Positions 24,360-33,109 of a stretch of 37,131 nt of DNA are shown here, piece by piece; the first letter of the stretch is position 1; every line of letters begins with the position of its first letter. Both the position numbers and the translations under genes were made by a program. The stretch comes from Saprospiraceae bacterium (GTDB taxonomy: Bacteria; Bacteroidota; Bacteroidia; Chitinophagales; Saprospiraceae): positions 1 to 37,131 of the forward strand of contig JAIXOO010000321.1 in the NCBI GenBank assembly GCA_027486765.1, in the 5' to 3' direction. The notes under the pieces are model-generated. The model made no database searches, was not told the DNA's origin, and saw nothing but the letters and a program-made list of their open reading frames with translations.

Positions 24360-26069
24360 CTATTGATTTAGGTACATCATTTTTACTTCGTAAGCTCCGT
24401 TGATAACAATCTTATTGCTTTCTTCCAGTCCCTTCAGGATCTGGGTACGAGTACCATCATCTTCACCCGTTTGGACATAAGCCAATTCGTATTCCTCAGG
24501 AGCGTGTTTGATGAAGACAGCCGATCGGCCATTGATTTCAGTCAGCGCCGAGTTGGGCACAGTAAGCTGACGACTGCGTTGTTGATTCAGCACTTTGACG
24601 GTAACAAACTCTCCAATTTTGAACTCATTTTGAGGGTTATCCATTTCAAAAAGCACCCGTTGACTTTGGTTGCTGGCATTCATGGACTGTGCTGGAGAGA
24701 GCAGGCGTACTTTGACCGCTTTATGTTCCGTAGTAGAGCGATAGACCATAAAATCATTATTTGCCTGAATCAAAGGAATATCGCGATCAAAAACCTGAGC
24801 CTCTACATATACCTTGTTTAAATTGGTTACAGTCAGTAAAGCCTGCCCAGCGACGACTTCCGAACCGGGTGTCAGGGTAAAAGCACCCACCACGCCTGAG
24901 ATGGGTGCCAGCAGCGTAATAGTACGGCTATTGGCAGAAGTATTGGCACCCACAGCCTGGCGTTCCAGTGTTTGTAATTCAGCCAAAGCCGCATTATAAG
25001 TAGCCTCTGCAGCTTGTATGTCCCGACCAGCCGCGATGTCTTCAATTTTCTTCAAGCGTTCATACTCGCGCTTAGCAGCGGCAAGGCGGGTTTTAGCCGT
25101 TTCGATCTGCACGGCTAAACCAGCATTATTGGCCACAATTCCAACCTGATCAGGCGTACCAATGTTTTGACGCATGATGGCCAAAACCTGACCTGCATTT
25201 ACCTTTTGACCTACTTTAACATTCACTTTAGTGATCCGACCAGCCTGCGGAGCTACCACTACCCCTAAACCTTCGGAAGCAGGAATGATCGTTCCAAAAA
25301 CCGTGGCAGCCGATTGATAATCACCGATGGCAATGGCTTGGGTGAAGATCTCAAACAAAAACTGGGTTTCTTTAGGTGTGTATACTGCCGTTCCAAAACT
25401 GCTTCCACCAGCTGCGCTGGGGCCATGTTCCTCGTCTCCATGGGCGAAGACCGCGTTTGTGTTTGGCATGGTAAACCAAGCGCTCAACAGCAAAAGCACA
25501 ATGGTAAGTATACGTTTTCGGCGACTAATCAAACTCATCAACAGCACACCAAGTGCTACACCGCCTAACAACCATAACCAGGGCGTGGACATACCAGACG
25601 CATCGTTACTTGCTGCCTCTTCGGCAAGCATGAGGGCTTTGCCCACCTGCAAGCCTTGAATACCAATTAAGTCCGCTCCATTGGGGTGATTAATTTGGAC
25701 ATTCAAGTTATAAGTTTTGACCGCAGGAAATTTAGTATGTAATTCGTACACTCCTGGGGCGATGGCTTTGACCTCAACATTTAGAGCGCTGCCATCGGCA
25801 TTGCTGATTTTTAGTGAAGCCTTATCAATTGGTTTGTTGCTTTGGTAATCGGCCACAAATAAGCGCAGGTGAGCATCTTCGCCGGGTTTCAACTCGGGGT
25901 AGTAAAGGCTAAGTTCATACCGTTCGGATTGGCCATATACCGTAAAATGGTCTTTGGCAACCCCAGGATCCGTAGGAATTGCGTCTCCATGCGAAAAAGC
26001 AAGTGGAGCACTGCTCAGACAAAGCAGAACTACTGAAAATATGCGTAGATAAAGCGAAAGCGAATTCAT
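24360..26069 (-). CDS. RND efflux adaptor with N-terminal periplasmic domain and membrane hairpin (CzcB-like)
   Basis: 569 aa, much longer than usual adaptors. N-terminal signal peptide (about 1-27), then an Ig-like beta domain (about 40-140: YELSLYYPELKPGEDAHLRLFVAD, GVYELHTKFPAVKTYNLNVQI), two adjacent transmembrane helices (about 162-182 and 186-203), a His/Asp-rich HGDEEHG linker (210-216) and finally the membrane-fusion core. The core has barrel-sandwich halves at about 265-300 and 385-415, a coiled-coil hairpin at about 315-370 and a beta-barrel beyond 415. The first part resembles free-standing periplasmic domains found beside Bacteroidota metal-efflux genes, here fused to the adaptor. 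Lies 63 bp after the TolC-like gene of the same system. Substrate unknown. Confidence 0.88.
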   Translation of the reverse strand: MNSLSLYLRIFSVVLLCLSSAPLAFSHGDAIPTDPGVAKDHFTVYGQSERYELSLYYPELKPGEDAHLRLFVADYQSNKPIDKASLKISNADGSALNVEVKAIAPGVYELHTKFPAVKTYNLNVQINHPNGADLIGIQGLQVGKALMLAEEAASNDASGMSTPWLWLLGGVALGVLLMSLISRRKRILTIVLLLLSAWFTMPNTNAVFAHGDEEHGPSAAGGSSFGTAVYTPKETQFLFEIFTQAIAIGDYQSAATVFGTIIPASEGLGVVVAPQAGRITKVNVKVGQKVNAGQVLAIMRQNIGTPDQVGIVANNAGLAVQIETAKTRLAAAKREYERLKKIEDIAAGRDIQAAEATYNAALAELQTLERQAVGANTSANSRTITLLAPISGVVGAFTLTPGSEVVAGQALLTVTNLNKVYVEAQVFDRDIPLIQANNDFMVYRSTTEHKAVKVRLLSPAQSMNASNQSQRVLFEMDNPQNEFKIGEFVTVKVLNQQRSRQLTVPNSALTEINGRSAVFIKHAPEEYELAYVQTGEDDGTRTQILKGLEESNKIVINGAYEVKMMYLNQ

Positions 26070-26132
26070 GACTGCTGATTTAAAAAGATGAAAAAGCTTG
26101 GTATTAGTAGTGGGGCAAGCAAAAATAAATGT

Positions 26133-27299
26133 TCATTGGCCAGCGAGATAAAGTAATTTGATGCGGGACAAGTTGGCATTTTGAAGCTGCGCAACATATT
26201 CACGCTGGATCGTAAAAGCTTCGTCGAGGGTACGTAAAAAAGTGAGGTAGTCTATTTGACCAGCCTCGCGCATGCGGGTAGCAGTAGCAATAATGGCACG
26301 ACTACGTGGCAAGGCCTCCCTTTCGTAATAGCGTGCCTGGTTCAAACCTGTGTTCCAATCTGCTTGTGCTCGAAACAATTCAAGGTTAAGTGTTTGCAGT
26401 TCGCCTGTAGCTCGACTTTGGGCAGCTTGTGCCTGGCTTTCGGCACTTTGTCGCCCAGCGCGATACTGCCCAACCCAAAGGGGAACACCAATGGTCACTC
26501 TAAAGCGGTAGTCGAGTGGAGTGCTCCGCAAACCCTGGTTGAGGTAACCCGCTGAAAAATTGGGCAATCCTTGCGTTTTTGACAATTCAAGCTGTTGGTT
26601 GGCCAATTGAGCCGATTGTTGAGCAAAAGCCAAGTTCGGATTGCCGGTAACATTTTGCACAACGTTTGGCGGAATCGAATCCAGGCTTAGTGTGGTCAAA
26701 GCGCCTAATTGCCCTATACCCGTCAGCGTAGCCAATTGCTGCCTGAGCGCATTGAGCAATTGTTCAGCACTTAGGCGCTCCTGGTGAATTGTGCCCAAGT
26801 CATTTTCTACCAAAGTTTTTTGTAACAAATCGATTTCACCAGCGGAGAATTGTCGTTGAGCAGTGCCATTGATCAGCTGGTACAAGCTGTCGCGTTGAGC
26901 CCATTGCCGTGCCAGGAATTCTGTAGCTTGTGTTTCCAGGTAGAGCGACCGAACCGCAAAACGCAGGTCGTTTTCACTCACCCTTTGGCCGACCTGCGCC
27001 AAAGCTGTTTCTGCTTGCGCCACCTTTTTTTGTCGATTGTAAACGGTAGGAAATTCAAAGGATTGCAATATGCCAATGGCGTAAAACTCGCCAGTAGGGC
27101 TTTCTGCATTTACCTCGGGATTGGGTAAACGGAGCGCATTTTTTTCAGCATATTTTTTAGCCTCGGTTTCGAGTGTAGCGGCTTTGATCAGCGGATTACT
27201 GCGTAGCGCAGCAGCTACGGCAGCGTTGGCATCGGTCTGAGCATGGCCAGCAAAAGCCAAAAGGCAAAACAGAATTATTCCACAAAACCAGGTTTTCAT
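26133..27299 (-). CDS. TolC-family outer-membrane channel (CzcC-like)
   Basis: I chose ATG 27299 (MKTWFCGIILFCLLAFAGHAQ signal peptide); a TTG at 27305 would overlap the pump gene. The product is 388 aa with long amphipathic helices and the typical repeated halves (NPEVNAESPTGEF, then NPNLAFAQQSAQLANQQLELSKTQGLPNFSAGY). It begins 2 bp after the pump stop. It pairs with the pump and adaptor on either side to make a tripartite efflux system separate from the Cus set. The two TolC-like proteins of the window are not near-duplicates. Confidence 0.88.
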   Translation of the reverse strand: MKTWFCGIILFCLLAFAGHAQTDANAAVAAALRSNPLIKAATLETEAKKYAEKNALRLPNPEVNAESPTGEFYAIGILQSFEFPTVYNRQKKVAQAETALAQVGQRVSENDLRFAVRSLYLETQATEFLARQWAQRDSLYQLINGTAQRQFSAGEIDLLQKTLVENDLGTIHQERLSAEQLLNALRQQLATLTGIGQLGALTTLSLDSIPPNVVQNVTGNPNLAFAQQSAQLANQQLELSKTQGLPNFSAGYLNQGLRSTPLDYRFRVTIGVPLWVGQYRAGRQSAESQAQAAQSRATGELQTLNLELFRAQADWNTGLNQARYYEREALPRSRAIIATATRMREAGQIDYLTFLRTLDEAFTIQREYVAQLQNANLSRIKLLYLAGQ

Positions 27300-27301
27300 A
27301 A

Positions 27302-30300
27302 TCAATGCTTATCTTGAGTTAAAGAGACCGATTGGCGCTTACCTTGAAAATAGTCGTTGACTGCTTTTTCACCCCAAAGCCAGAATACCGAGGGGGTAAC
27401 AATCATGTCCAAGAGGGTAGAAGAAAGTAAACCACCCAATATCACTGTAGCCACAGGGTAAAGAATTTCCTTGCCCGCAGCCTGGGCATCGAGGGTAAGC
27501 GGAATTAAAGCCAGTGCAGCAACCAGTGCGGTCATCAACACGGGGACCAAACGTTCCAATGATCCACGGATGATCATGTGTTGATCAAATTTTTCTCCCT
27601 CGTGTTCCATCAAATGCAAGTAGTGCGAAATCATCATGATTCCGTTGCGCGAAGCAATCCCTGTTAGGGTAATAAAGCCCACCAGGGTAGCTACCGAAAA
27701 AGTACCCCCGGTCAACCATACTGCAATGACACTACCGACCAGCGCTAAGGGAACATTCAGCATGACCTGGAGCACAATGCGCCAAGAACGAAAATGGGCA
27801 TACAAGACCAGGAAGATACCTAAAAGTGCAAAAACACTTAATATACCGATGAGTCGAGAAGCTTCCTTTTGGGCTTCAAACTGTCCACCGTATTCCAAAA
27901 AATACCCTTGGGGCATTTTCAATTGCTCCCCAACTGCCTTTTGAATTGCTGCGGCCGTACTTCCCAAGTCTCGGCCTTGAACGTTGGCAGAGACGATGAT
28001 TCGCCGCTGACTGTTTTCATGACTGACGGTATTGATACCCTTTTCGTATTCGATGTGCGCGATACTTTTGAGTGGAATGAGCAGGCCTTCAGGAGTATGG
28101 ATTTGCGTGTTGCGAATATTCTCCAAATTCTCCCGATCCTCAGCCACTGCGCGCAAGACCAGGTCAAAGGTCTTCTGACCTTCCAAAATTTGAGAAACCA
28201 CCAGCCCTCCATATAAAATCTCCAGATCGCGAGCAACTTCGCCCGTTTGCATGCCATAGCGTTGCAAAGCCTGGCGGTCGATGCGAATGGTGAGTTGAGG
28301 AACCAAGACCTGGCGTTCAACCTGAACGTCAACCGCTCCAGGGATACCCTTTACCACCCCTTGAACCTGGGCAGCCAATGCACGCAACTCCGTAAGATCC
28401 TCCCCAAAAATTTTGATGGCAATCTGTGCCCTTACCCCGCTCAACAAGTGGTCGAGGCGATGCGAAATAGGCTGGCCGATGCTTACAGAAACCCCAGCCA
28501 GATTGGCCAACTGGTGTCGAATGTCCGCCACTACTTCGGAACGTGGCCGCGCATCCTCCTTTAGTTCCACTTCAATTTCAGAGTTACTCACTGGTTCAAC
28601 ATGTTCGTCCAACTCCGCACGTCCCGTACGGCGAGCAGTATATTCTACATCCTTTACCCTGAGCATGAGTTGTTCCGCAACTGCACCGATCTTATTGCTT
28701 TCTTCCAAAGAAGTACCTGCGGGGGCATAGAGATTGACCGTAAAGCTTCCTTCGTTAAAAGGGGGCAAAAACTCAGTGCCAAAGCGCATGGCCACCAGCA
28801 AAGCTGCTACGACCAATGCCGAAGCAAAGCCGAGCACCATCCGAGGATGAGATAAACCAAGGTGCAGGAGTTTTACATCCTGTTTTTTGAGCCATCTCAC
28901 CAAAGCAGACTCTTTGCCTTCATTCAAGTTGGATTGGGGCAATAGGTAGGCGCAGAGTGCTGGAGTAACAGAAAGTGATACCAAAAGTGAGGCCAAAATA
29001 GAAGTAATGTAAGCGATACCAAGCGGGGCAAAAATTCGGCCCTCAATGCCCTGAAGTTGGAAGAGCGGCAAAAAGACCAGTACCACAATAATGGTAGCGT
29101 ACACAATCGAATTGCGTACCTCACTACTGGCATCGTAAATTACTTGCAAGGGATTTTTAGGGTTTTCCAACTCTTTGTTTTCGCGCAAGCGCCGGAATAC
29201 GTTTTCTACGTCCACAATGGCATCATCCACCAATTCGCCAATAGCAATGGCCAAACCACCTAGCGTAAGGGTGTTGATAGAAATATTGAACCATTTAAAA
29301 ATCAATGCTGTGATGACCAAAGACAGTGGAATTGCCGTAAGTGTAATGATGGTTGTGCGGAAATTAAGCAGGAACAAAAACAAGACAATGATCACTAGGA
29401 TGAACCCATCGCGCAGTGCCTCTTCCACATTGGTGAGGGCATGTACGATGAAGTTTTTTTGTTGAAAGACCTTTGGATTGAGCTCAATATCGGAGGGGAG
29501 AGAAACTTTGAGTTCCTCCAGTGCCTGCTCAATGTCTTCGGTTAAAGTAACGGTATTGGCACCAGGTTGTTTTTCAACGGTGAGGATTACCGCAGGTTTG
29601 GCATTGATTGAAGCGTCGCCCCGTTTGATGGCTGCGCCAAACTGCACATCTGCCACCTGGCTCAGCAGTACAGGGCTACCTCCTTGATTGAGCACAACCG
29701 TATGTTGTAAATCCTCCAGGTTTTTTGCCCGCCCCAGCAAACTAATCAACACCTCCGAACCATAGCGATTAAAAAAACTTCCAGTGGAATTCAGGTTGGC
29801 CTTTTCCAAAGCCAAGTTAACGTCTTCGAGGGTTAAGTTGAATTGTTTGAGCTTTGCTGAAGACACTAGTACCTGGTATTGCAGGCGGTCTCCACCGATG
29901 GGAATCACCTGTGCAACCCCTTTGATGGCCAGTAAGCGGCGGCGAATGGTGAAATCAGCCAAAGTGCGAATCTCCGCAGCCTTTTCAGGGTCGATGGTTT
30001 TACCTTTGGGGGCTTTAGCTGTTACCCCAACCAACATGATTTGCCCCATAACCGAAGATATTGGCCCCATCACGGGTACAATCCCATTGGGTAGGGGTAC
30101 GGTGCTGAGTTTTTCTGCCACCAATTGGCGGGCGCGGTACAAATCAACGTCCCAATCAAACTCTACAAACACGAGTCCAATCCCACGCGAGGAGCTACTG
30201 CGTACCACCTCGACCCCTGGAGAGCCATTCAGCGCCGTTTCGATGGGTAAAACAGCCTGTACTTCTATTTCCTCAGGAGACATCCCACCTGCTTCCAAAA

Positions 30301-30448
30301 ACACGGTCACGCGAGGTCGATTGAGGTCGGGCAGCACATCAACGGGTAAATGTACCGTAGTCCAAGTGCCCCACACCAGCAAAAGTGCCGCAGAAGCAAC
30401 AACAAACAGTCGATTCTGTAAAGAAAATTGGATAACTCGATTCAACAT
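27302..30448 (-). CDS. HME-family RND metal efflux pump (CzcA-like, substrate uncertain)
   Basis: 1048 aa, full length. N-terminal MLNRVIQFSLQN and VDVLPDLNRPRV are typical of heavy-metal RND pumps; helix 4 carries GELVDDAIVDVENV with Asp408-Asp409 and Glu415 for proton relay. The methionines that define CusA are missing: the corresponding places read FTVNLYAPAG, NSEIEVELK and RLDHLLSG. The substrate is therefore probably not handled by a CusA-type Met triad. A histidine takes the position of CusA Met672 by local alignment, which might suit a divalent ion (inference). Starts 73 bp after the HMA-domain gene and ends 2 bp before its TolC-like partner. Intact, unlike the split cusA downstream. 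Confidence 0.93.
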   Translation of the reverse strand: MLNRVIQFSLQNRLFVVASAALLLVWGTWTTVHLPVDVLPDLNRPRVTVFLEAGGMSPEEIEVQAVLPIETALNGSPGVEVVRSSSSRGIGLVFVEFDWDVDLYRARQLVAEKLSTVPLPNGIVPVMGPISSVMGQIMLVGVTAKAPKGKTIDPEKAAEIRTLADFTIRRRLLAIKGVAQVIPIGGDRLQYQVLVSSAKLKQFNLTLEDVNLALEKANLNSTGSFFNRYGSEVLISLLGRAKNLEDLQHTVVLNQGGSPVLLSQVADVQFGAAIKRGDASINAKPAVILTVEKQPGANTVTLTEDIEQALEELKVSLPSDIELNPKVFQQKNFIVHALTNVEEALRDGFILVIIVLFLFLLNFRTTIITLTAIPLSLVITALIFKWFNISINTLTLGGLAIAIGELVDDAIVDVENVFRRLRENKELENPKNPLQVIYDASSEVRNSIVYATIIVVLVFLPLFQLQGIEGRIFAPLGIAYITSILASLLVSLSVTPALCAYLLPQSNLNEGKESALVRWLKKQDVKLLHLGLSHPRMVLGFASALVVAALLVAMRFGTEFLPPFNEGSFTVNLYAPAGTSLEESNKIGAVAEQLMLRVKDVEYTARRTGRAELDEHVEPVSNSEIEVELKEDARPRSEVVADIRHQLANLAGVSVSIGQPISHRLDHLLSGVRAQIAIKIFGEDLTELRALAAQVQGVVKGIPGAVDVQVERQVLVPQLTIRIDRQALQRYGMQTGEVARDLEILYGGLVVSQILEGQKTFDLVLRAVAEDRENLENIRNTQIHTPEGLLIPLKSIAHIEYEKGINTVSHENSQRRIIVSANVQGRDLGSTAAAIQKAVGEQLKMPQGYFLEYGGQFEAQKEASRLIGILSVFALLGIFLVLYAHFRSWRIVLQVMLNVPLALVGSVIAVWLTGGTFSVATLVGFITLTGIASRNGIMMISHYLHLMEHEGEKFDQHMIIRGSLERLVPVLMTALVAALALIPLTLDAQAAGKEILYPVATVILGGLLSSTLLDMIVTPSVFWLWGEKAVNDYFQGKRQSVSLTQDKH

Positions 30449-30521
30449 AGGGAAGGGATAAAGGCTCCGGACCTATGGCCCGGAACCCAACACATAAATA
30501 AAAATTTATGGTACAATCATC

Positions 30522-30917
30522 TTAATGCTCCTGATCGCTGGCGGTACATGATTTAGTTCCGCCTGCTTCACCTGTCCGGTCGTACTGACAGCAACCGTGC
30601 AGTTTCTTGTATGCTTCATCATCGGCCTTGTAGCCAGCATTGTCGTAACCAGCTAAAGCAATGGCTTTTTGGAGGGCCTCCTTTGATGTCTTTTTGCCAT
30701 CAAAAGAGACACTGATCATATCCGTCTTAACATCCCATACGGCAGTAGAAGCCTGGGCGCCCAAGGCAGCCTTTTCGATGGTCTTTTTACACATGCCACA
30801 ATTGCCCAAAACTTTGAATTGGGCGGTTTGCAAATTGTCGTTGCTGGTATTGGCCTGTTGAGCCACAGCAAGCTGTGCAAAACAGAAAGAGAAAAACAGG
30901 ATGATGGAAATTCTCAT
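30522..30917 (-). CDS. Periplasmic HMA-domain metal-binding protein (MerP/CopZ-like)
   Basis: 131 aa with signal peptide MRISIILFFSFCFAQLAVAQ. A heavy-metal-associated domain (about 30-95) has the CGMC metal site (40-43, in LGNCGMCKK), shifted from the usual GMTCxxC order but common in Bacteroidota secreted HMA proteins. The C-terminus is Cys/His rich (HGCCQYDR and a late Cys), adding possible ligands. It likely ferries Cu(I) or another soft metal in the periplasm to the adjacent RND system, 73 bp downstream. The leader contains TTGAATCACCAAAA (30927-30940), also found before the beta-propeller lipoprotein gene. Confidence 0.88.
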   Translation of the reverse strand: MRISIILFFSFCFAQLAVAQQANTSNDNLQTAQFKVLGNCGMCKKTIEKAALGAQASTAVWDVKTDMISVSFDGKKTSKEALQKAIALAGYDNAGYKADDEAYKKLHGCCQYDRTGEAGGTKSCTASDQEH

Positions 30918-30956
30918 GGTTGAATTTTTTGGTGATTCAAAATCGTATTGTTGTTT

Positions 30957-31964
30957 TTAGTGACCTGCATGGCCATCGTGTTCAGCGTGCTCTGAGCCCT
31001 CTTGAACTTTGATCACAAAATCGGCGGTGTGGACTTTGCCAGCCGTTTGAAACTGCAACCAACCCCGATAAGTGCCTGGCTTCGCAAAAGTGGTATGCAC
31101 ATCCAGTTTACCATTTTCTACTGCTGGATGGGTGTGTACATATTCCTTGGAATCCACTTCAATCATAACCAGGTGCGCTTTTTCGCCCAAGTAGTTTTCA
31201 AAAGTAGCGGGGTCAACCGCCTTTCCTGCTTGTTTGATGGAAACAGGAATGTGTTGTTGGCTACCCGAAACAAGGCCAGTGCCGGAGTGACCTGCTTCCA
31301 TCGTCAGCGAATATCCATCTATCGAAGTAGTCATTTTTGCTTGCGGAAAGCTAAGCGCCTTAGCGGGTGCCCCTGCCACATCTACTTCAATTTTGTTGAC
31401 CTGATTCAAGCCACCAGTAGGTTTGAAATCAGCAAAAGCCCAATACTTGCCACCACCCTCAAAGCGGGTTTCATTGTGTCCACGGCCATTGGTGAAATTC
31501 TCCCCTTTAGCCAACACTTTGATGTCATAGCTACCTGAAGCTGAATATTCGGGGTGAATGTGATCAAACCAGGACAAGTCGTCGCTCACCAAAATCAAGT
31601 GCATTTTTTTCTCATGCACCAAATCCAGCGGAACAGCGGCTCCATCGTTGTCTTTGATCTTGGGCGTAAAAGACATCATGCCCGATTTACCCGCTTCTAT
31701 TTGAGAAGGACTAATTGTAAAAGCAGTATAATATTCAGCTTTATTGGCTTCTACTTCTGCTTTCATCGTTTCCAAATCCATATGGCAAACCGGGCAGGAG
31801 CCAGGTTTATCATAAGTTTTGCCATCTTCACAGTTCATGGGGCAGATGTATTTCACCCCAGCAGCAACAGTTTCTACAGGTGTTTTGGAGGCTGAATTTT
31901 GGCAAGCACTGAACAAGCCAAAAGAAAGTGCAAGAACCAAGCTTGCGATGAATCCGTTTTTCAT
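30957..31964 (-). CDS. His-rich periplasmic lipoprotein with heavy-metal-binding domain
   Basis: 335 aa. Lipobox LFSAC (Cys21) gives a lipoprotein. A heavy-metal-binding domain (about 38-64) has an extended form: CPMNCEDGKTYDKPGSCPVCHMDL with Cys41, Cys45, Cys57, Cys60 and His61. The rest is two related beta-sandwich segments (about 75-200 and 205-322), each with an HxH-type sequence in a similar place (DHIHPEY and VHTHPAV), so an internal duplication is likely. The tail is His-rich (HAEHDGHAGH). This layout is common near copper genes in Bacteroidota; a periplasmic metal-buffer role is inferred. Precedes the HMA gene by 39 bp. Confidence 0.85.
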   Translation of the reverse strand: MKNGFIASLVLALSFGLFSACQNSASKTPVETVAAGVKYICPMNCEDGKTYDKPGSCPVCHMDLETMKAEVEANKAEYYTAFTISPSQIEAGKSGMMSFTPKIKDNDGAAVPLDLVHEKKMHLILVSDDLSWFDHIHPEYSASGSYDIKVLAKGENFTNGRGHNETRFEGGGKYWAFADFKPTGGLNQVNKIEVDVAGAPAKALSFPQAKMTTSIDGYSLTMEAGHSGTGLVSGSQQHIPVSIKQAGKAVDPATFENYLGEKAHLVMIEVDSKEYVHTHPAVENGKLDVHTTFAKPGTYRGWLQFQTAGKVHTADFVIKVQEGSEHAEHDGHAGH

Positions 31965-32031
31965 ACAATTGATTGTTTAAAGCTTTGTTTTACCTACTGT
32001 ACTCAGTCGGAGCCAGATTGACGAATAATAA

Positions 32032-33057
32032 TCAGAGATTCAGGGCAATACCATTAGGCATATCACCCACGGCAATGTCTTTTATTTTGGTATGGTCGCT
32101 CATTTTGATGATGGACAATGTACCAGCACCTTGATTGGTAACAAAGGCTTTGGTACCATCCGCGTTGAAAGCGATGGCATGAGCATCGGCTCCAGTGCTG
32201 ATTTCGCCCTCTTTTGTCCATTTACCAGCCACTAACTTGAAATAAACCACCTTGCCATTATCCGCATCACTCACCCACAATTCTGCGTGGTGATCGCTGT
32301 AGGCTACGTAGCCGGGTTTGAAGCCCAGGTTGATGGTAGCTGTAATGGCGTTGGTAGCCACATCAATCTCGGATACTGTTTTGCTGGTTTCATTATCGGC
32401 ATACATTTTGCCATTCTCAGCAGGCCAAGCGCCAACTGGAGCTGTACCTACAGGCAAAGTAGTCAGGATCGATTTATCCGTAGCTTTGATGATGGTAATG
32501 GTGTTGTCGTCGGTATTGGCGGCATAAACCTTGGTACCATCTACAGAAAAGGTAGTTTCAGAAAGTCCTTTTCCCACATTGATACTTGCCTTCTGTGAAA
32601 AATCCAAAGTATTAAATACCAAAATTTTGCTTTGCGCAGCGTCCGCCTGTCCCACCCATAGCTCTTTGCCATCAGGAGAATAGGCTGCATTGTGGGGCAA
32701 CTTATCCAGTGCAATAGAGTGATGTATTTCGCCAGTTTTTGTATCAAGGATGATTACCTGGTAGGCAGCGGTTCCTGTACCATGCCCACCATGACCGGCA
32801 CTCAAATCGGTAGAAGTGATGGCCACGGCGATTTGAGATTTGTCGGGGCTGAGGTAAACGTGGTGAGGAAAGGTAGCACCGTCTAAGCCGAGTGTCCCTG
32901 TCTTCAGGTCGGTATTTAAATCAATTACCACCACGTTATTGGAAGCTCCATTCACGACAAAAGCTGCGGGATAATCAATATTGAGCTGTTCTGATTTTTT
33001 GCAAGAAAAAACAGCACTCAACAACAGAAATGTCCCTAAAAAATGTGATAGTTTCAT
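32032..33057 (-). CDS. YVTN-type beta-propeller lipoprotein
   Basis: I chose ATG 33057 (MKLSHFLGTFLLLSAVFSC); the extension to 33081 has no signal character. Lipobox AVFSC gives a lipoprotein of 341 aa. The body is a seven-bladed-propeller type repeat (VVVIDLNTDLKTGTL, KILVFNTLDFSQKASINVG, TITIIKATDKSILTTLPVG, VSEIDVATNAITATINLG, LSIIKMSDHTKIKDIAVG), as in YVTN/YncE-like proteins. An HGGHGTG stretch lies near residue 84. Such proteins often accompany metal uptake or copper proteins, but the function is not established. Follows the DUF2911 gene, with a hairpin in the 52-bp gap. Confidence 0.85.
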   Translation of the reverse strand: MKLSHFLGTFLLLSAVFSCKKSEQLNIDYPAAFVVNGASNNVVVIDLNTDLKTGTLGLDGATFPHHVYLSPDKSQIAVAITSTDLSAGHGGHGTGTAAYQVIILDTKTGEIHHSIALDKLPHNAAYSPDGKELWVGQADAAQSKILVFNTLDFSQKASINVGKGLSETTFSVDGTKVYAANTDDNTITIIKATDKSILTTLPVGTAPVGAWPAENGKMYADNETSKTVSEIDVATNAITATINLGFKPGYVAYSDHHAELWVSDADNGKVVYFKLVAGKWTKEGEISTGADAHAIAFNADGTKAFVTNQGAGTLSIIKMSDHTKIKDIAVGDMPNGIALNL

Positions 33058-33090
33058 GGTTAATAAATTTTGGTGATTCAAGGAATGTAA

Positions 33091-33107
33091 CTTGGGTTTT
33101 ACCCAAG
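33091..33107 (-). other. Hairpin directly after the DUF2911 stop codon
   Basis: Perfect arms CTTGGGT and ACCCAAG with a 3-nt loop, 2 bp after the stop at 33110 and before the beta-propeller start. It could be a transcript-end or processing hairpin; no clear T-run follows. Confidence 0.5.
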
Positions 33108-33109
33108 GA

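Noticed and set aside
26120-26127. Second TAnnTTTG match (TATTTTTG on the minus strand) before the adaptor gene
   Set aside because: It fits the -7 consensus but is A/T-rich, 51 bp from the start and without a -33 box, so a chance match is likely.
29784-30461. Plus-strand 225-aa ORF
   Set aside because: It is antisense to the N-terminal part of the full-length RND pump, with no independent support.
30466-30484. Hairpin TCCGG...CCGGA upstream of the RND pump
   Set aside because: A real 5-bp dyad, but it has no T-run and no matching element elsewhere; too weak to assign a role.
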